A stretch of 64,000 nt of DNA from JAMXLO01 sp036265005 (GCA_036265005.1 DATAPW010000359.1:75817-139816); one strand, 5' to 3'. Counted from the stretch's first letter, positions 31,296 to 40,477 are shown. Numbers and translations: made by a program. The notes: generated from the sequence alone by a model not told the origin.

Positions 31296-31823
31296 ATGAT
31301 CGAGACACCTCGTCTGCTGCTGCGACCCTGGCGCGAGAGCGATATGCCGCTGTTCGCCGAACAGAACGCCGATCCCGCCGTGATGCAGTATCTGACCGGT
31401 GTGCTGAGCCGCGAGGCAAGCGATGCGTATGCCAGGCGCGCGCAACAGCATTTCGCCGATCACGGCTTTTGCAAGTGGGCGGTGGAAGCGCCCGGCGTCG
31501 CGCCGTTCATCGGCGCCGTCGGGCTGTCTCACGTCGCGATCGAGGCTTCGTTCACCCCCGCCGTCGAAATCGCATGGCGTCTCAACCGGCGCTACTGGGG
31601 CTGCGGCTACGCGACCGAAGCAGCGCAAGCGGCACTTGACGATGGGTTCAACCGGGTCCGACTGCAGGAGGTTGTCGCCATGACATCGCTGCTGAACACC
31701 GCATCGATGCGCGTGATGGAGCGGTTGGGCATGACGCGATCGATCGAATTCGACCACCCCAACCAGCCGCCAGGCAGCAGGCTGCGCCGCCACGTCCTGT
31801 ATCGCCTGCACCGCAAAACGTAG
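31296..31823 (+). CDS. GNAT acetyltransferase, RimJ/RimL type
   Basis: 175 residues. The opening IETPRLLLRPWRESDMPLFAEQNADPAVMQYL is the standard RimJ/RimL N-terminus. The acetyl-CoA motif appears as AWRLNRRYWGCGYATEAAQAALDDGF, followed by NTASMRVMERLGMTRSIEFDHP. The acceptor could be a ribosomal protein N-terminus or a small amine; it is not predictable. Its TAG stop is the first three bases of a TAGGACGG palindromic repeat. Confidence 0.92.
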   Translation: MIETPRLLLRPWRESDMPLFAEQNADPAVMQYLTGVLSREASDAYARRAQQHFADHGFCKWAVEAPGVAPFIGAVGLSHVAIEASFTPAVEIAWRLNRRYWGCGYATEAAQAALDDGFNRVRLQEVVAMTSLLNTASMRVMERLGMTRSIEFDHPNQPPGSRLRRHVLYRLHRKT

Positions 31824-31849
31824 GACGGAAAAACGCAGCGCAGTCCGCC
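31821..31849. repeat. Diverged TAGGGCGG-family hairpin supplying a stop codon
   Basis: TAGGACGGAAAAACGCAGCGCAGTCCGCC is split here as arms GGACGGA and GTCCGCC around a GCAGCGC centre. Its TAG edge is the stop codon of the acetyltransferase gene. The remaining bases up to 32002 show no other feature. Confidence 0.55.
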
Positions 31850-32002
31850 GACAGCGCCCGATCCGGGAATCCCCGCGTCAGACCGGCCCGCAGGCTTCCC
31901 GCCCTTCATCCGCAAGGCTAACGTCGTAACCAACAGGCCTGTCCGGCCGTCCAGGAAAGCACGAGGGGCCCGACCGGCCATGCACCACAGCGGCTGCGCG
32001 CA

Positions 32003-33250
32003 ATGATGCGATCCTCGCTGCTCGCGCCGTTCCGGGTGCGCAGCTTCCGCTTCCAGTACCCGGCGGACCTGCTCACGTCCTGGGGCACCGAGATGGAGAA
32101 CCTGATCCTCGGCTGGTACATCCTGGTCGCAACCGGCTCCGTCCTGCTGCTCACCGTGTTCGGCTCGCTGCAATATATCGGCACGCTCGTCGCGCCGTTG
32201 TTCGGCATGGCCGGCGACCGCATCGGCCATCGCCTGGTGATGTGCATGATGCGCGCCTGCTACGCCACGCTGGCGGCATTGCTGATGACCTTGGCGTTCA
32301 CCGGCCTGCTGCAGCCGGTGCAGGTATTCGTCATCGCGGCAACCGCCGGATTGATCCGCTCCTCGGACCTCGCGATGCGCAATGCGCTGGTGGCCGACAC
32401 CATGCCGCCGGATCGCTTCGTCAGCGCCATGGGCGCGTCACGCACGACCGCGGATTCCGCGCGCACCATGGCGCCGCTGGTCGGAGCGGGATTGTTCGCC
32501 GCCCTGGGCATGGGCTTTGCCTACCTGGCGATCACCACCTTCTATACTGCGGGCTTCCTGCTGACCTTGGGCGTCAGTGGCCGGCGCTATGGCAGCGCGC
32601 CGTTGATCGCGGCCGGTCCGCTGCGCCCGTCATTCTGGCGCGACCTGCGCGAAGGCTTCGCCTATTTGTGGGAGACGCCAAGCTCGCTGGCAGCGTTGTG
32701 GCTCGCGTTCCTGGTCAACATGACGGCCTTCCCGTTCACCAGCGGCCTGCTGCCCTACGTCGCGCGCGACGTCTACCACATGGACCAGACCGGCCTCGGC
32801 TGGCTGATCGCCAGCTTCGCATTCGGCGCGCTGCTCGGCTCGGTCCTCATCAGCGTCATCGGTCGTTCGATCCGACCGGCGCGCATGATGATCGTGTTTG
32901 CCCTGGCATGGTACGCGATGCTGCTGGTGTTTGCGCATATGCGGGACCCGCTGCACGGCAGCCTCAGCCTGATGTTTGCCGGCCTGGCGCAGAGCCTGAG
33001 CCTGGTGCCGATGTCCGCCTTGCTGCTGCACGGTGCCGGCGCGTTCCGCGGCCGCGTCATGGGCATGCGCATGCTGGCGATCTACGGCCTGCCGCTCGGA
33101 TTGCTGGCCGCCGGCGCACTGATCGACCGCATCGGCTTCGTGCCGACGGCGACCCTGTACTGCGGCATCGGCATCACCTTGACGCTGCTGATCGCGCTGC
33201 GCTGGCGCGAAGCGCTGTGGCCGCTGCACGCGGCGGCAAACGCACGGTGA
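32003..33250 (+). CDS. MFS transporter (enterobactin-exporter EntS-like)
   Basis: 415 residues, about twelve membrane segments. It opens LAPFRVRSFRFQYPADLLTSWGTEMENLILGWYIL, the pattern of the MFS_3/EntS branch, with GTLVAPLFGMAGDRIGHRLVMCMMRACYATLAAL as the loop 2-3 motif and RNALVADTMPPDRFVSAMGASRTTADSARTMAPLVG in the middle. Substrate is unknown. Relatives export siderophores or drugs. Two adjacent ATGs (32003 and 32006) are equally possible starts. It stands alone. Confidence 0.9.
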   Translation: MMRSSLLAPFRVRSFRFQYPADLLTSWGTEMENLILGWYILVATGSVLLLTVFGSLQYIGTLVAPLFGMAGDRIGHRLVMCMMRACYATLAALLMTLAFTGLLQPVQVFVIAATAGLIRSSDLAMRNALVADTMPPDRFVSAMGASRTTADSARTMAPLVGAGLFAALGMGFAYLAITTFYTAGFLLTLGVSGRRYGSAPLIAAGPLRPSFWRDLREGFAYLWETPSSLAALWLAFLVNMTAFPFTSGLLPYVARDVYHMDQTGLGWLIASFAFGALLGSVLISVIGRSIRPARMMIVFALAWYAMLLVFAHMRDPLHGSLSLMFAGLAQSLSLVPMSALLLHGAGAFRGRVMGMRMLAIYGLPLGLLAAGALIDRIGFVPTATLYCGIGITLTLLIALRWREALWPLHAAANAR

Positions 33251-33312
33251 AAGCGTGCGATTTGCCTAACGCTGACCTATAGTGCTGCATCGTGCCGGAA
33301 TGGAGATCCGCA

Positions 33313-34326
33313 ATGCAGCAAGGTTCGGTGACACGACGTGCAGCCGTCGGCATGCTGTTGGCCGGCACGATCACACGCAACGTCGCGGCTGCAGATGCAA
33401 CGCTGCTCAACGTCTCCTACGATCCGACGAGGGAGTTGTACCGCGATTTGAATCGCGCCTTCATCGCGGCATGGCAGTCGAAGACTGGACAACGCATCAG
33501 CATCAACATGTCGCATGGCGGTTCCGGTGCTCAGGCACGTGCCGTGCTGGATGGTCTGCAGGCCGACGTCGTGACGCTTGCCCTCGCCGCAGACATAGAC
33601 GCGCTGGCGAAGCGCGGCCTGATCGCGACCGCCTGGCAGCAGCGCCTGCCGAACAATGCCTCGCCATTCACCAGCACGATTGTGCTGCTGGTGCGCAAGG
33701 GCAACCCGAGGGGCATCCATGACTGGCCCGATCTGCTGAAGCCAGGCGTCGCAGTGATCACGCCCAATCCAAAAACCTCCGGCGGCGCGCGGTGGAATTT
33801 TCTCGCCGCACTGGCCTGGGCACAACATCAACCGAACGCCAGCCCGGCATCCGCAGAAGATTTTATGCGCGCTCTGTTTCACCAGGTGCCCGTGCTGGAC
33901 ACCGGCGCGCGCGGTGCCACCAACAGCTTCGCCCAACGCGACCTGGGCGACGTGCTGTTGGCCTGGGAGAACGAGGCTTGGCTGGCACGCAAGGAATTCG
34001 GCGCCGATGCATTCGAAATCGTCTATCCGTCGCTCAGTATCCTCGCCGAACCGCCGGTGGCGGTGGTGGACAGCGTCGTCGACAAGAAAGGCACGCGGGA
34101 CGTGGCGCAATCCTACCTGGAGTTCTTGTATACCCGGCCAGCGCAGGACATCGCCGCGCGCAACTACTACCGAGCGCGCGACCAGGTGGTGGCGGTGCAA
34201 TACGCCGAACGCTATCCCGTTCTGAATCTGGCCACGATCGAGGATTTTGGCGGCTGGGACGCCGCGCAGGCGAAATTCTTTGCCGATGGCGGCCTGTTCG
34301 ACAAAATCTACACGCCAGGAAAATGA
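33313..34326 (+). CDS. sbp: Sulfate/thiosulfate-binding periplasmic protein
   Basis: 337 residues with a signal peptide (RRAAVGMLLAGTITRNVAAADA). The family motifs are plain: LLNVSYDPTRELYRDLNRAF, NMSHGGSGAQARAVLDGLQADVVTLALAADIDAL, and VITPNPKTSGGARWNFLAAL. The last two hold the sulfate-contacting backbone regions. ATG 33313 is chosen because GGAG lies seven bases before it; a TTG-type start further upstream has no site. First gene of the sbp-cysT-cysW-cysA operon, with 62 bases of spacer after the MFS gene. Confidence 0.96.
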   Translation: MQQGSVTRRAAVGMLLAGTITRNVAAADATLLNVSYDPTRELYRDLNRAFIAAWQSKTGQRISINMSHGGSGAQARAVLDGLQADVVTLALAADIDALAKRGLIATAWQQRLPNNASPFTSTIVLLVRKGNPRGIHDWPDLLKPGVAVITPNPKTSGGARWNFLAALAWAQHQPNASPASAEDFMRALFHQVPVLDTGARGATNSFAQRDLGDVLLAWENEAWLARKEFGADAFEIVYPSLSILAEPPVAVVDSVVDKKGTRDVAQSYLEFLYTRPAQDIAARNYYRARDQVVAVQYAERYPVLNLATIEDFGGWDAAQAKFFADGGLFDKIYTPGK

Positions 34327-35147
34327 CGGCTGCACGACGCTCCGCACTGCCGGGCTTCGGCCCCGCCCTCGGACTCACGCTGGCCTGGGTATCGCTGATC
34401 GTATTGCTGCCGCTTACCGCGCTGATGCTGCGGCCTTGGGAGCTGGGCCTCATCGGCGTATGGCATTCGATCACCGAACCGCGCGTGCTGGCGGCCCTGA
34501 AGCTCAGCTTCGGTGCCGCGGCGCTGGCTGCGGCAGTGAATGTGCCGTTCGGCCTGCTGATCGCCTGGGTGATGGTCCGCTACCGCTTCCCCGGCCGCAA
34601 CCTGGTCGATTCGCTGATCGACATGCCGCTCGCACTGCCGACCGCGGTCGCCGGCATCGCACTGACCGCATTGTTCGCACCGAAAGGCTGGATCGGTGCA
34701 TGGCTGGCGCCGCTCGGCATCAAGGTGGCCTATACGCCGCTCGGTATCCTGGTCGCGTTGATCTTCGTCGGGTTGCCGTTCGTCGTGCGCACGCTGGAAC
34801 CGGTCATCATGGATTTGCCGCTCGAAGCGGAAGAGGCCGCGGCAACCCTCGGCGCCACGCGCGCCCAGACCCTGCGCCGCGTCGTCCTGCCGGCACTCGG
34901 CCCTGCGTTGCTGGCGGGCTTCGGCGCGGCATTGGCACGCGGCGTCGGCGAATACGGCTCTGTCATCTTCATCGCCGGCAACATGCCGATGATCAGCGAG
35001 ATCGCACCGCTGCTGATCGTCATCCGGCTGGAGCAGCTGGACTATGCCGGCGCGGCAGCACTCGGACTGGTGATGCTGCTGGTGTCCTTCGGCATTCTGC
35101 TGCTGCTCAACCTGCTGCAGAGCCACCTGGGCGGACGCAGGCGGTGA
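34323..35147 (+). CDS. cysT: Sulfate ABC transporter permease CysT
   Basis: 274 residues, six membrane segments. FGLLIAWVMVRYRFPGRNLVDSLIDMPLALPTAVAGIAL and the EAA loop LEAEEAAATLGATRAQTLRRVVLPAL are diagnostic of CysT/CysU. ATG 34323 overlaps the sbp stop (ATGA). The much longer open frame is a shadow of sbp. It forms the channel with CysW. Confidence 0.96.
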   Translation: MTAARRSALPGFGPALGLTLAWVSLIVLLPLTALMLRPWELGLIGVWHSITEPRVLAALKLSFGAAALAAAVNVPFGLLIAWVMVRYRFPGRNLVDSLIDMPLALPTAVAGIALTALFAPKGWIGAWLAPLGIKVAYTPLGILVALIFVGLPFVVRTLEPVIMDLPLEAEEAAATLGATRAQTLRRVVLPALGPALLAGFGAALARGVGEYGSVIFIAGNMPMISEIAPLLIVIRLEQLDYAGAAALGLVMLLVSFGILLLLNLLQSHLGGRRR

Positions 35148-35998
35148 GCCGGGCTGCAAACCATGCCCTCCGCGCGACGCAGGAACGCCCGACCGTGCGG
35201 ATCCTGTTGACCGCCTCGACCATCATGGCGCTGGTCGTCCTGCTCCTGCTGCCGCTCGTCGCGATATTCGGCAAGGCCTTCTCTCGTGGGATTGCCGGCG
35301 TGCTGGAGTCACTTGGCGATCCCGACTCGATCGCGGCAATCCAACTGACGTTGCTGGTGGCGGCCGTCAGCGTTCCACTGAATGCAATCTGCGGCATTGC
35401 GGCTGCATGGTGCATCGGACGCTTTCGGTTTCCCGGCCGCAGCCTGCTGATCACGCTGATCGAACTGCCATTCTCGGTCTCGCCGGTGATCTCGGGCCTG
35501 GTCTGGGTGCTGCTGTTCGGCGCCAATGGCTGGTTCGGTCCGATGCTGGATCGCGCCGGCGTGCGGATCATTTTCGCGGTGCCTGGATTGATCCTGGCGA
35601 CCGTCTTCGTCACCTTCCCGTTCGTCGCGCGCTCGCTGATCCCGCTGATGCAGGAGCAGGGCGCGGCCGAGGAAGAGGCCGCCATCACACTCGGGGCCAG
35701 CTTCTGGCAGGTTTTCTGGCGCGTCACGCTGCCGAATATCCGCTGGGGCCTGCTGTACGGCGTGCTGTTGTGCAACGCTCGCGCCATGGGTGAATTCGGC
35801 GCAGTCGCCGTGGTGTCCGGACACGTGCGCGGACAGACCATGACCATGCCGCTGCAGGTCGAGGCGTTGTTCAATGACTATGACTGGGTGGGCGCCTTCA
35901 CCATCGCCGGCCTGCTGTCGTTGCTGGCGCTGCTGACGCTGGCGGTGAAGGCTGCGCTGGAATGGCGGATCGGCCCGCGCAGCGGAGCCTTGCTGTGA
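35144..35998 (+). CDS. cysW: Sulfate ABC transporter permease CysW
   Basis: 284 residues from GTG 35144, which overlaps the cysT stop (GTGA). CysW marks are IAAWCIGRFRFPGRSLLITLIELPFSVSPVISGLVWVLLFG, the EAA loop AEEEAAITLGASFWQVFWRVTLPNI, and the terminal AMGEFGAVAVVSGHVRGQTMTMPLQVEALFNDY. Second channel subunit of the sulfate importer. Confidence 0.96.
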   Translation: MSRAANHALRATQERPTVRILLTASTIMALVVLLLLPLVAIFGKAFSRGIAGVLESLGDPDSIAAIQLTLLVAAVSVPLNAICGIAAAWCIGRFRFPGRSLLITLIELPFSVSPVISGLVWVLLFGANGWFGPMLDRAGVRIIFAVPGLILATVFVTFPFVARSLIPLMQEQGAAEEEAAITLGASFWQVFWRVTLPNIRWGLLYGVLLCNARAMGEFGAVAVVSGHVRGQTMTMPLQVEALFNDYDWVGAFTIAGLLSLLALLTLAVKAALEWRIGPRSGALL

Positions 35999-37035
35999 AT
36001 GTCGAGCTGCGCGGTCTGCGCAAATCGTTTGCCGGCATTGCGGCGCTGGACGGCGTGAGCTTGTCGATCGCGTCGGGTGAATTCCTCGCGCTGCTCGGGC
36101 CGTCCGGCTCCGGCAAGACCACACTGCTGCGCGTGCTGGCAGGACTGGAATTTGTCGATTCCGGCGACATCGTTGTCGGTGGACGCAACATGCACGGCGT
36201 ACCGGCACGCGAGCGTGGCGTTGGCTTCGTGTTTCAACACTACGCGCTGTTCCGTCACATGACGGTGGCACGCAATGTTGCGTTCGGTCTTGAGATCCGA
36301 CAGCGCTCGCTGCGTCCGTCGCAGCGCGAAATCCGCGCGCGCATGCAGTCGCTGCTGGACCTCATGGGCATCGGCGATCTCGCAGACCGCTATCCCGAAC
36401 AGGTATCGGGCGGTCAGCGGCAGCGTGTGGCGCTGGCCCGCGCATTGGCCATCGAGCCAGGGCTGCTGCTGCTCGACGAACCATTCGGCGCGCTGGACGC
36501 CAAGGTGCGCAAGAGCCTTCGCATCTGGCTGCGCGATCTGCACAAGAGAATGGCCCTCACCAGCATCTTCGTCACGCACGATCAGGCGGAGGCGATGGAG
36601 ATGGCGGACCGCGTCGCAGTGCTGCGCGGCGGTCGGATCGAGCAGGTGGATGCGCCGGACCGGCTGTACGCCGAACCAGCCACCGCATTCGTGCACGAAT
36701 TCCTCGGCGAGTCGGTTCGGATCGAGTGTCACGTCGCTGGGGGAAAGGCACGGATCGCCGGGCTGCCGGACGTCGCGCTGCCGACGGACTGCCCACCCGG
36801 ACCGGCGGCCGCGCTGATCCGGCCGCATGAGATCGGACTGCTGCCGGGTGCGGGGCCGGCGCGCGTTGCAGGCGTGCATTCCGTCGGGCCGCAGCATCGG
36901 CTGCACGTGACCTTCGCCGGTCAGATGGTGGAAGTGTTGCGACCTGCCGATGCATGGCTGCCGGCGATCGGGCAAGAGTGCGACATCGATCTGTCGCGCG
37001 CCAAAGTTTATCCCGGGGAGGACGAGCCAGGCTGA
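35995..37035 (+). CDS. cysA: Sulfate ABC transporter ATPase CysA
   Basis: 346 residues from GTG 35995, overlapping the cysW stop by four bases. Walker A LLGPSGSGKTTLLR, Q-loop VFQHYALF, ABC signature QVSGGQRQRVALARAL, Walker B LLLLDEPFGALDA and the switch His in FVTHDQAEAMEMADR are all intact. A C-terminal TOBE-like region follows (about 240-346), with the RPHEIGLLPG strand. It drives sulfate or thiosulfate uptake through CysTW. Confidence 0.97.
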   Translation: MNVELRGLRKSFAGIAALDGVSLSIASGEFLALLGPSGSGKTTLLRVLAGLEFVDSGDIVVGGRNMHGVPARERGVGFVFQHYALFRHMTVARNVAFGLEIRQRSLRPSQREIRARMQSLLDLMGIGDLADRYPEQVSGGQRQRVALARALAIEPGLLLLDEPFGALDAKVRKSLRIWLRDLHKRMALTSIFVTHDQAEAMEMADRVAVLRGGRIEQVDAPDRLYAEPATAFVHEFLGESVRIECHVAGGKARIAGLPDVALPTDCPPGPAAALIRPHEIGLLPGAGPARVAGVHSVGPQHRLHVTFAGQMVEVLRPADAWLPAIGQECDIDLSRAKVYPGEDEPG

Positions 37036-37176
37036 GCACCTCATGGCAAGAGTATGCGGTCAAACCCTCGGGTACCTGATTGTTGTGGGGGCGTCAGTTG
37101 CACGTTACGCTGTGCATCCGGCTGTTGAATCTGCCATGGCGGCGCTTCCGGCTACGCCCGATGATGGAACAAGACG

Positions 37177-37650
37177 ATGAAGGCTCATCTTCTGCCAGCG
37201 CTCGCAATGCTGCTCTCGCTGGGAGCATGCGCCGAGCCATCCAGCACGCAGACCCTCTCCGAGCGCGTATCGACCCGGCTGAACCCCGACCAACTATGCA
37301 ACCGTCCGGCGAGCATCGAATATCTGCCAAACGGCACGAGGGTCCGGGTGCCTGAAGTCTCGCTCTTCGTGGGCGGGGGAACCGACCTGACCGAGTGCGG
37401 CCAGTATGCCCTGGCGAGCGTAGTCGAGGCGATGCTCGACCCCCACATCATGCAGGTGGTGGTCGAACCCGCAGCGGCCGAGAATGGTCCGGACGCGACC
37501 CTGTCGCTCCGGCGCGCGGACATCGTGAAGCGATTGCTGTCGAATGTCGGCTTCACGCAGACCCAGCCGCCGGTCCTTGTGCTACCGACAGCAGTGCCTT
37601 CGCAGGGCGCCATGGGGATCGTGCTCTTGCTCCCCACAGTCAGCGGTTAG
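37177..37650 (+). CDS. Predicted lipoprotein, unknown function
   Basis: 157 residues. MKAHLLPALAMLLSLGAC ends in a lipobox (LGAC), so the mature protein would be lipidated at that Cys and probably anchored to the outer or inner membrane. The mature part has SIEYLPNGTRVRVPEVSLFVGGGTDLTECGQYALASVVEAML and a helix containing LSLRRADIVKRLLSNVG, with weak similarity in layout to OmpA-like peptidoglycan-binding proteins. I do not recognise the family. The spacer 37036-37176 before it shows nothing definite. Confidence 0.7.
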   Translation: MKAHLLPALAMLLSLGACAEPSSTQTLSERVSTRLNPDQLCNRPASIEYLPNGTRVRVPEVSLFVGGGTDLTECGQYALASVVEAMLDPHIMQVVVEPAAAENGPDATLSLRRADIVKRLLSNVGFTQTQPPVLVLPTAVPSQGAMGIVLLLPTVSG

Positions 37651-37690
37651 CCGATCCAGTCGGGCCCGCACCACGGCTCATGGCGGTTCT

Positions 37691-37717
37691 GGATTTTCGC
37701 CTTCGCGGAAATGACGG
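37691..37717. repeat. Single arm of the GGATTCTTGCCTTCGCG repeat family
   Basis: GGATTTTCGCCTTCGCGGAAATGACGG matches, with a few changes, one arm of the inverted repeat at 24792-24872. It lies just behind the lipoprotein gene. The opposite arm is absent. Confidence 0.45.
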
Positions 37718-37735
37718 TGGTGGTCGTGGTGATGC

Positions 37736-38084
37736 GTGGTGGTGACCCGAACAAATCCATTATTCGGCGGCCTGTCCTGGCGCATTGCGCTGGCGAGGTC
37801 AGGCGTCAAATGCGGCAGGCAAGGCGGCGCGTGCGGCACGCGCCGCGGCAACGGTCGGCCTGGGTTTCCGGCAACAAGGCGACCGCTTCATCGGCACCGA
37901 GAACGCCCGCGCCGGCTGGATGGAGACGCGCAGCGAACTCGGCGAAGTGAACCGATCGGATTACCTGAACCGGCAGTTCGTGCGGCAGCAGACGCCGGCG
38001 CGAACCGGCGTCGTCTCCGCCATCAAATTGGAGAATGTGCAGAACGAAGCCTCGGTGGCCCGCAACCGGGGCCGTCCGCGCTGA
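37736..38084 (+). pseudogene. Possible decayed gene fragment
   Basis: The 438-base gap 37651-38088 has no full gene. One frame reads a protein-like TNPLFGGLSWRIALARSG, then a second frame (from about 37785) continues with VGLGFRQQGDRFIGTENARAGW and SELGEVNRSDYLNRQFVRQQ up to 38084. The switch between frames suggests an old frameshift in a coding sequence. I do not recognise the product. It could also be a short orphan protein of 99 residues. Confidence 0.3.
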
Positions 38085-38088
38085 TCGG

Positions 38089-38826
38089 CTACTTCGCGCC
38101 GCGCGCCGTTGCCACCGCCTTGGTCAATTCCGCCGTATCGACCGCGCCGGGGATCATCTCGCCCCCGATCACCAGCGCCGGCGTGCCCTCGATGCCGATG
38201 GCGTGCGCCAGCACCAGGTTCGCCTTGATCCGTGTGGCGATCGCCGGATCGTCCATGTCGTGCTCCAGACGCTTCCAGTCGAGGCCGAGTTTCTGCGCGG
38301 TCTCCTGGATCATTGCCTTGGTGGTGTCCGGTGGCGCCGCCATGATGGCATCGCGCAGCTTCTCGTAGCCGCCCTGCTTCTGCGCCGCCAGCAGCGCCTT
38401 GGAGCCAAGCACGCTGGCCGGTCCCAGGATCGGCAGGTCCTTGTAGACCAGCCGCACCCCGTGATCGCGGGCCAGCAGTTCCGCCATCGTCGGCTCGAGC
38501 CTGCGGCAGTACGGGCACCGCGTGTCGAAGAACTCGACAATGGTCACATCGCCCCTGGGGTTGCCGCCGACCGGATCGGCCGCATCGATCAGCGTGTCCT
38601 TCGCCGCGGCGAGCGCCGCGCGCGAGGCAACCTGCTGCCGGTCTCCGTCGTCCGCCTGCATCGCGGTGACCGCATCGCGCAGGATCGACGGATCCTGCTT
38701 CAGGGCGTCGCGCAGGATCTGGACGATCTCGGCGCGCTGCGCCGGGGTGAATTCGGCGGCCTGGGCAGCGATGAGCGGCAGGCACGCGGCGATGCAGAAC
38801 GCCAGGGGGCGGAGGATACGGATCAT
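38089..38826 (-). CDS. DsbA-family thiol-disulfide oxidoreductase (periplasmic)
   Basis: 245 residues with a Sec signal peptide (MIRILRPLAFCIAACLPLIAAQA). A helical lead (about 25-95) precedes the thioredoxin fold: VTIVEFFDTRCPYCRRLEP has the CPYC active site near residue 115, and the cis-Pro strand reads GIEGTPALVIGGEMIPGAV. The CPYC dipeptide and helical lead resemble the BdbD/ScsC-like DsbA branch. It would oxidise or isomerise disulfides of exported proteins, for example the Cys-rich exported proteins encoded at 42.9-46.3 kb. ATG 38826. Confidence 0.93.
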   Translation of the reverse strand: MIRILRPLAFCIAACLPLIAAQAAEFTPAQRAEIVQILRDALKQDPSILRDAVTAMQADDGDRQQVASRAALAAAKDTLIDAADPVGGNPRGDVTIVEFFDTRCPYCRRLEPTMAELLARDHGVRLVYKDLPILGPASVLGSKALLAAQKQGGYEKLRDAIMAAPPDTTKAMIQETAQKLGLDWKRLEHDMDDPAIATRIKANLVLAHAIGIEGTPALVIGGEMIPGAVDTAELTKAVATARGAK

Positions 38827-38987
38827 GGGCCGGTTTCTTGCCCCGTGACGGCGCGGTAAGCAAGCAAGGAAGCGAGGCCACCGTGGTTGCCGCTGCTGCC
38901 GAAGGCGTCTATGGCACGGTCCCTCACCCCCATGGCGCGGGTCGGCCCGGAGTCGGAGCCACCGCCGGAAGCAAGGAGCGGTCGAAG

Positions 38988-40442
38988 GTGCGGAGCAGCT
39001 TGGCGAGCCGATCAGCGTGGCTGCGCGCCATTGTCACACTGGCCTTCGCCCTCACCGTGTCCGGCTGCGACGCCGTCTCGGGCGTGTCCGACAAGGTGTT
39101 CGGCCCGAGCGGCCCGTCCGAGGGGCAGCAAGGCTTCGTCCAGGGCTATCTGGGCGGCGCGGTGGCCGATGACCCCAGGGCGACCCTGGTGGCGCGCGAC
39201 ATTCTGTCGGCCGGCGGCAATGCGGCCGATGCGGCCGTGGCGCTGGGCTTCGCGCTGTCCGTCACGCTGCCCTCGCGTGCCGGCCTGGGCGGCGGCGGCG
39301 CCTGCCTCGCCTACGCCGCCGACAAGAAATCGGCGAACAACGGCGTACCGGAGGCCGTGCTGTTCACCCCCCTCGCCCCCAGCAGCCTCGGCCCGAATGC
39401 CGATCGCCCGGCGGCCGTGCCGATGCTCGCGCGCGGCATGTACCTGCTGCACGCCCGCTACGGCCACCTGCCGTTCGAGAGCCTGATCGTCCCGGCCGAA
39501 CAAATGGCGCGCTTCGGCACGCCGGCGTCGCGGTCGCTGGTGCGCGATCTTCGCCTGGTTGCCGGCCCGCTGCTCGCCGATCCGAATGCGCGCACCGTGT
39601 TCTCGCAGAACGGCGCGCCGCTCACCGAGGGCCAGCAGCTGCTGCAGCCTGACCTGGGGGCGACGCTGGCGCAGCTTCGGGTGTCCGGGGTCGGCGACCT
39701 GTATACCGGCGCACTGGCGCGACGCGTCGAACAGGCATCGCCACTGGCCGGCGGCCCGATCGCACTGTCCGACCTGCGCGCGGCGTTGCCGCGGCTGGCA
39801 CCGGCAATCGTGGTGCCCTACCGCCATGACAGCGTGGCGTTCCTGCCGCCGCCGGCCGACGGCGGCCTGGCCGCCGCTGCCGGGTTCACGGTGCTGGCGC
39901 GCGATCCCAATGCAATCGGGGTCGCGTCGTCACGCGCCCTCGCGGTGGCGGCACGCTGGCGGCAGGGCGGCGTCGACGGGCAGTCCCTGCTCACCGCGTC
40001 CGACCTGCATGAGGCGCCGTTGCCCCCCCTGCCCGCCTCGACCAGCTTTGTCACTTTGGATAAAGACGGCAACGCGGTGGCCTGCTCGCTGAGCATGGAC
40101 AACCTGTTCGGCACAGGTCGCGTACTGCCAGGGCTGGGCTTCCTGCTCGCCGCCTCGCCCAACGCCGTGCCGACGCCGCTGTACGCGGCAGCCCTGGCGT
40201 GGAACGAAAACACCCACGCATTCCGCGCCGAGGTCGCCGGTTCCGGCCAGGAGGGCGCGCCGATCGCGGTCGCCGTCGGGATGCTGAACGCGCTCCGCAC
40301 CAACCGGCCGATGTCGGCCGCCGTGCCGGAGCCGGGACGCGCCAATGTGATCGAATGCAACAGCTACCTGCCCGGCGAGAACGGCTCCTGCGCCATGGCG
40401 GTCGATCCGCGCGAGGCAGGCCTGGCGGCCGGCGGCAGCTAG
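38988..40442 (+). CDS. Gamma-glutamyltransferase-like lipoprotein with unusual nucleophile region
   Basis: 484 residues from GTG 38988 (AAGGAG lies about ten bases upstream). The N-terminus ends in a lipobox (LTVSGC), so it is a membrane-anchored lipoprotein. The large-subunit part has DILSAGGNAADAAVALGFALSVTLPSRAGLGGGG, the gamma-glutamyltranspeptidase signature. At the processing point, where E. coli has TTHYSVVDKDGNAV, this protein has STSFVTLDKDGNAV, so the catalytic Thr position is Ser. It is about 90 residues shorter than typical enzymes. It may still self-cleave at Ser, or it may be a non-processed homologue. The small periplasmic protein gene follows 35 bases later. Confidence 0.85.
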   Translation: MRSSLASRSAWLRAIVTLAFALTVSGCDAVSGVSDKVFGPSGPSEGQQGFVQGYLGGAVADDPRATLVARDILSAGGNAADAAVALGFALSVTLPSRAGLGGGGACLAYAADKKSANNGVPEAVLFTPLAPSSLGPNADRPAAVPMLARGMYLLHARYGHLPFESLIVPAEQMARFGTPASRSLVRDLRLVAGPLLADPNARTVFSQNGAPLTEGQQLLQPDLGATLAQLRVSGVGDLYTGALARRVEQASPLAGGPIALSDLRAALPRLAPAIVVPYRHDSVAFLPPPADGGLAAAAGFTVLARDPNAIGVASSRALAVAARWRQGGVDGQSLLTASDLHEAPLPPLPASTSFVTLDKDGNAVACSLSMDNLFGTGRVLPGLGFLLAASPNAVPTPLYAAALAWNENTHAFRAEVAGSGQEGAPIAVAVGMLNALRTNRPMSAAVPEPGRANVIECNSYLPGENGSCAMAVDPREAGLAAGGS

Positions 40443-40477
40443 GTTTTCTCCCAGTACCATTGGAAGGTCGTGGCCGA

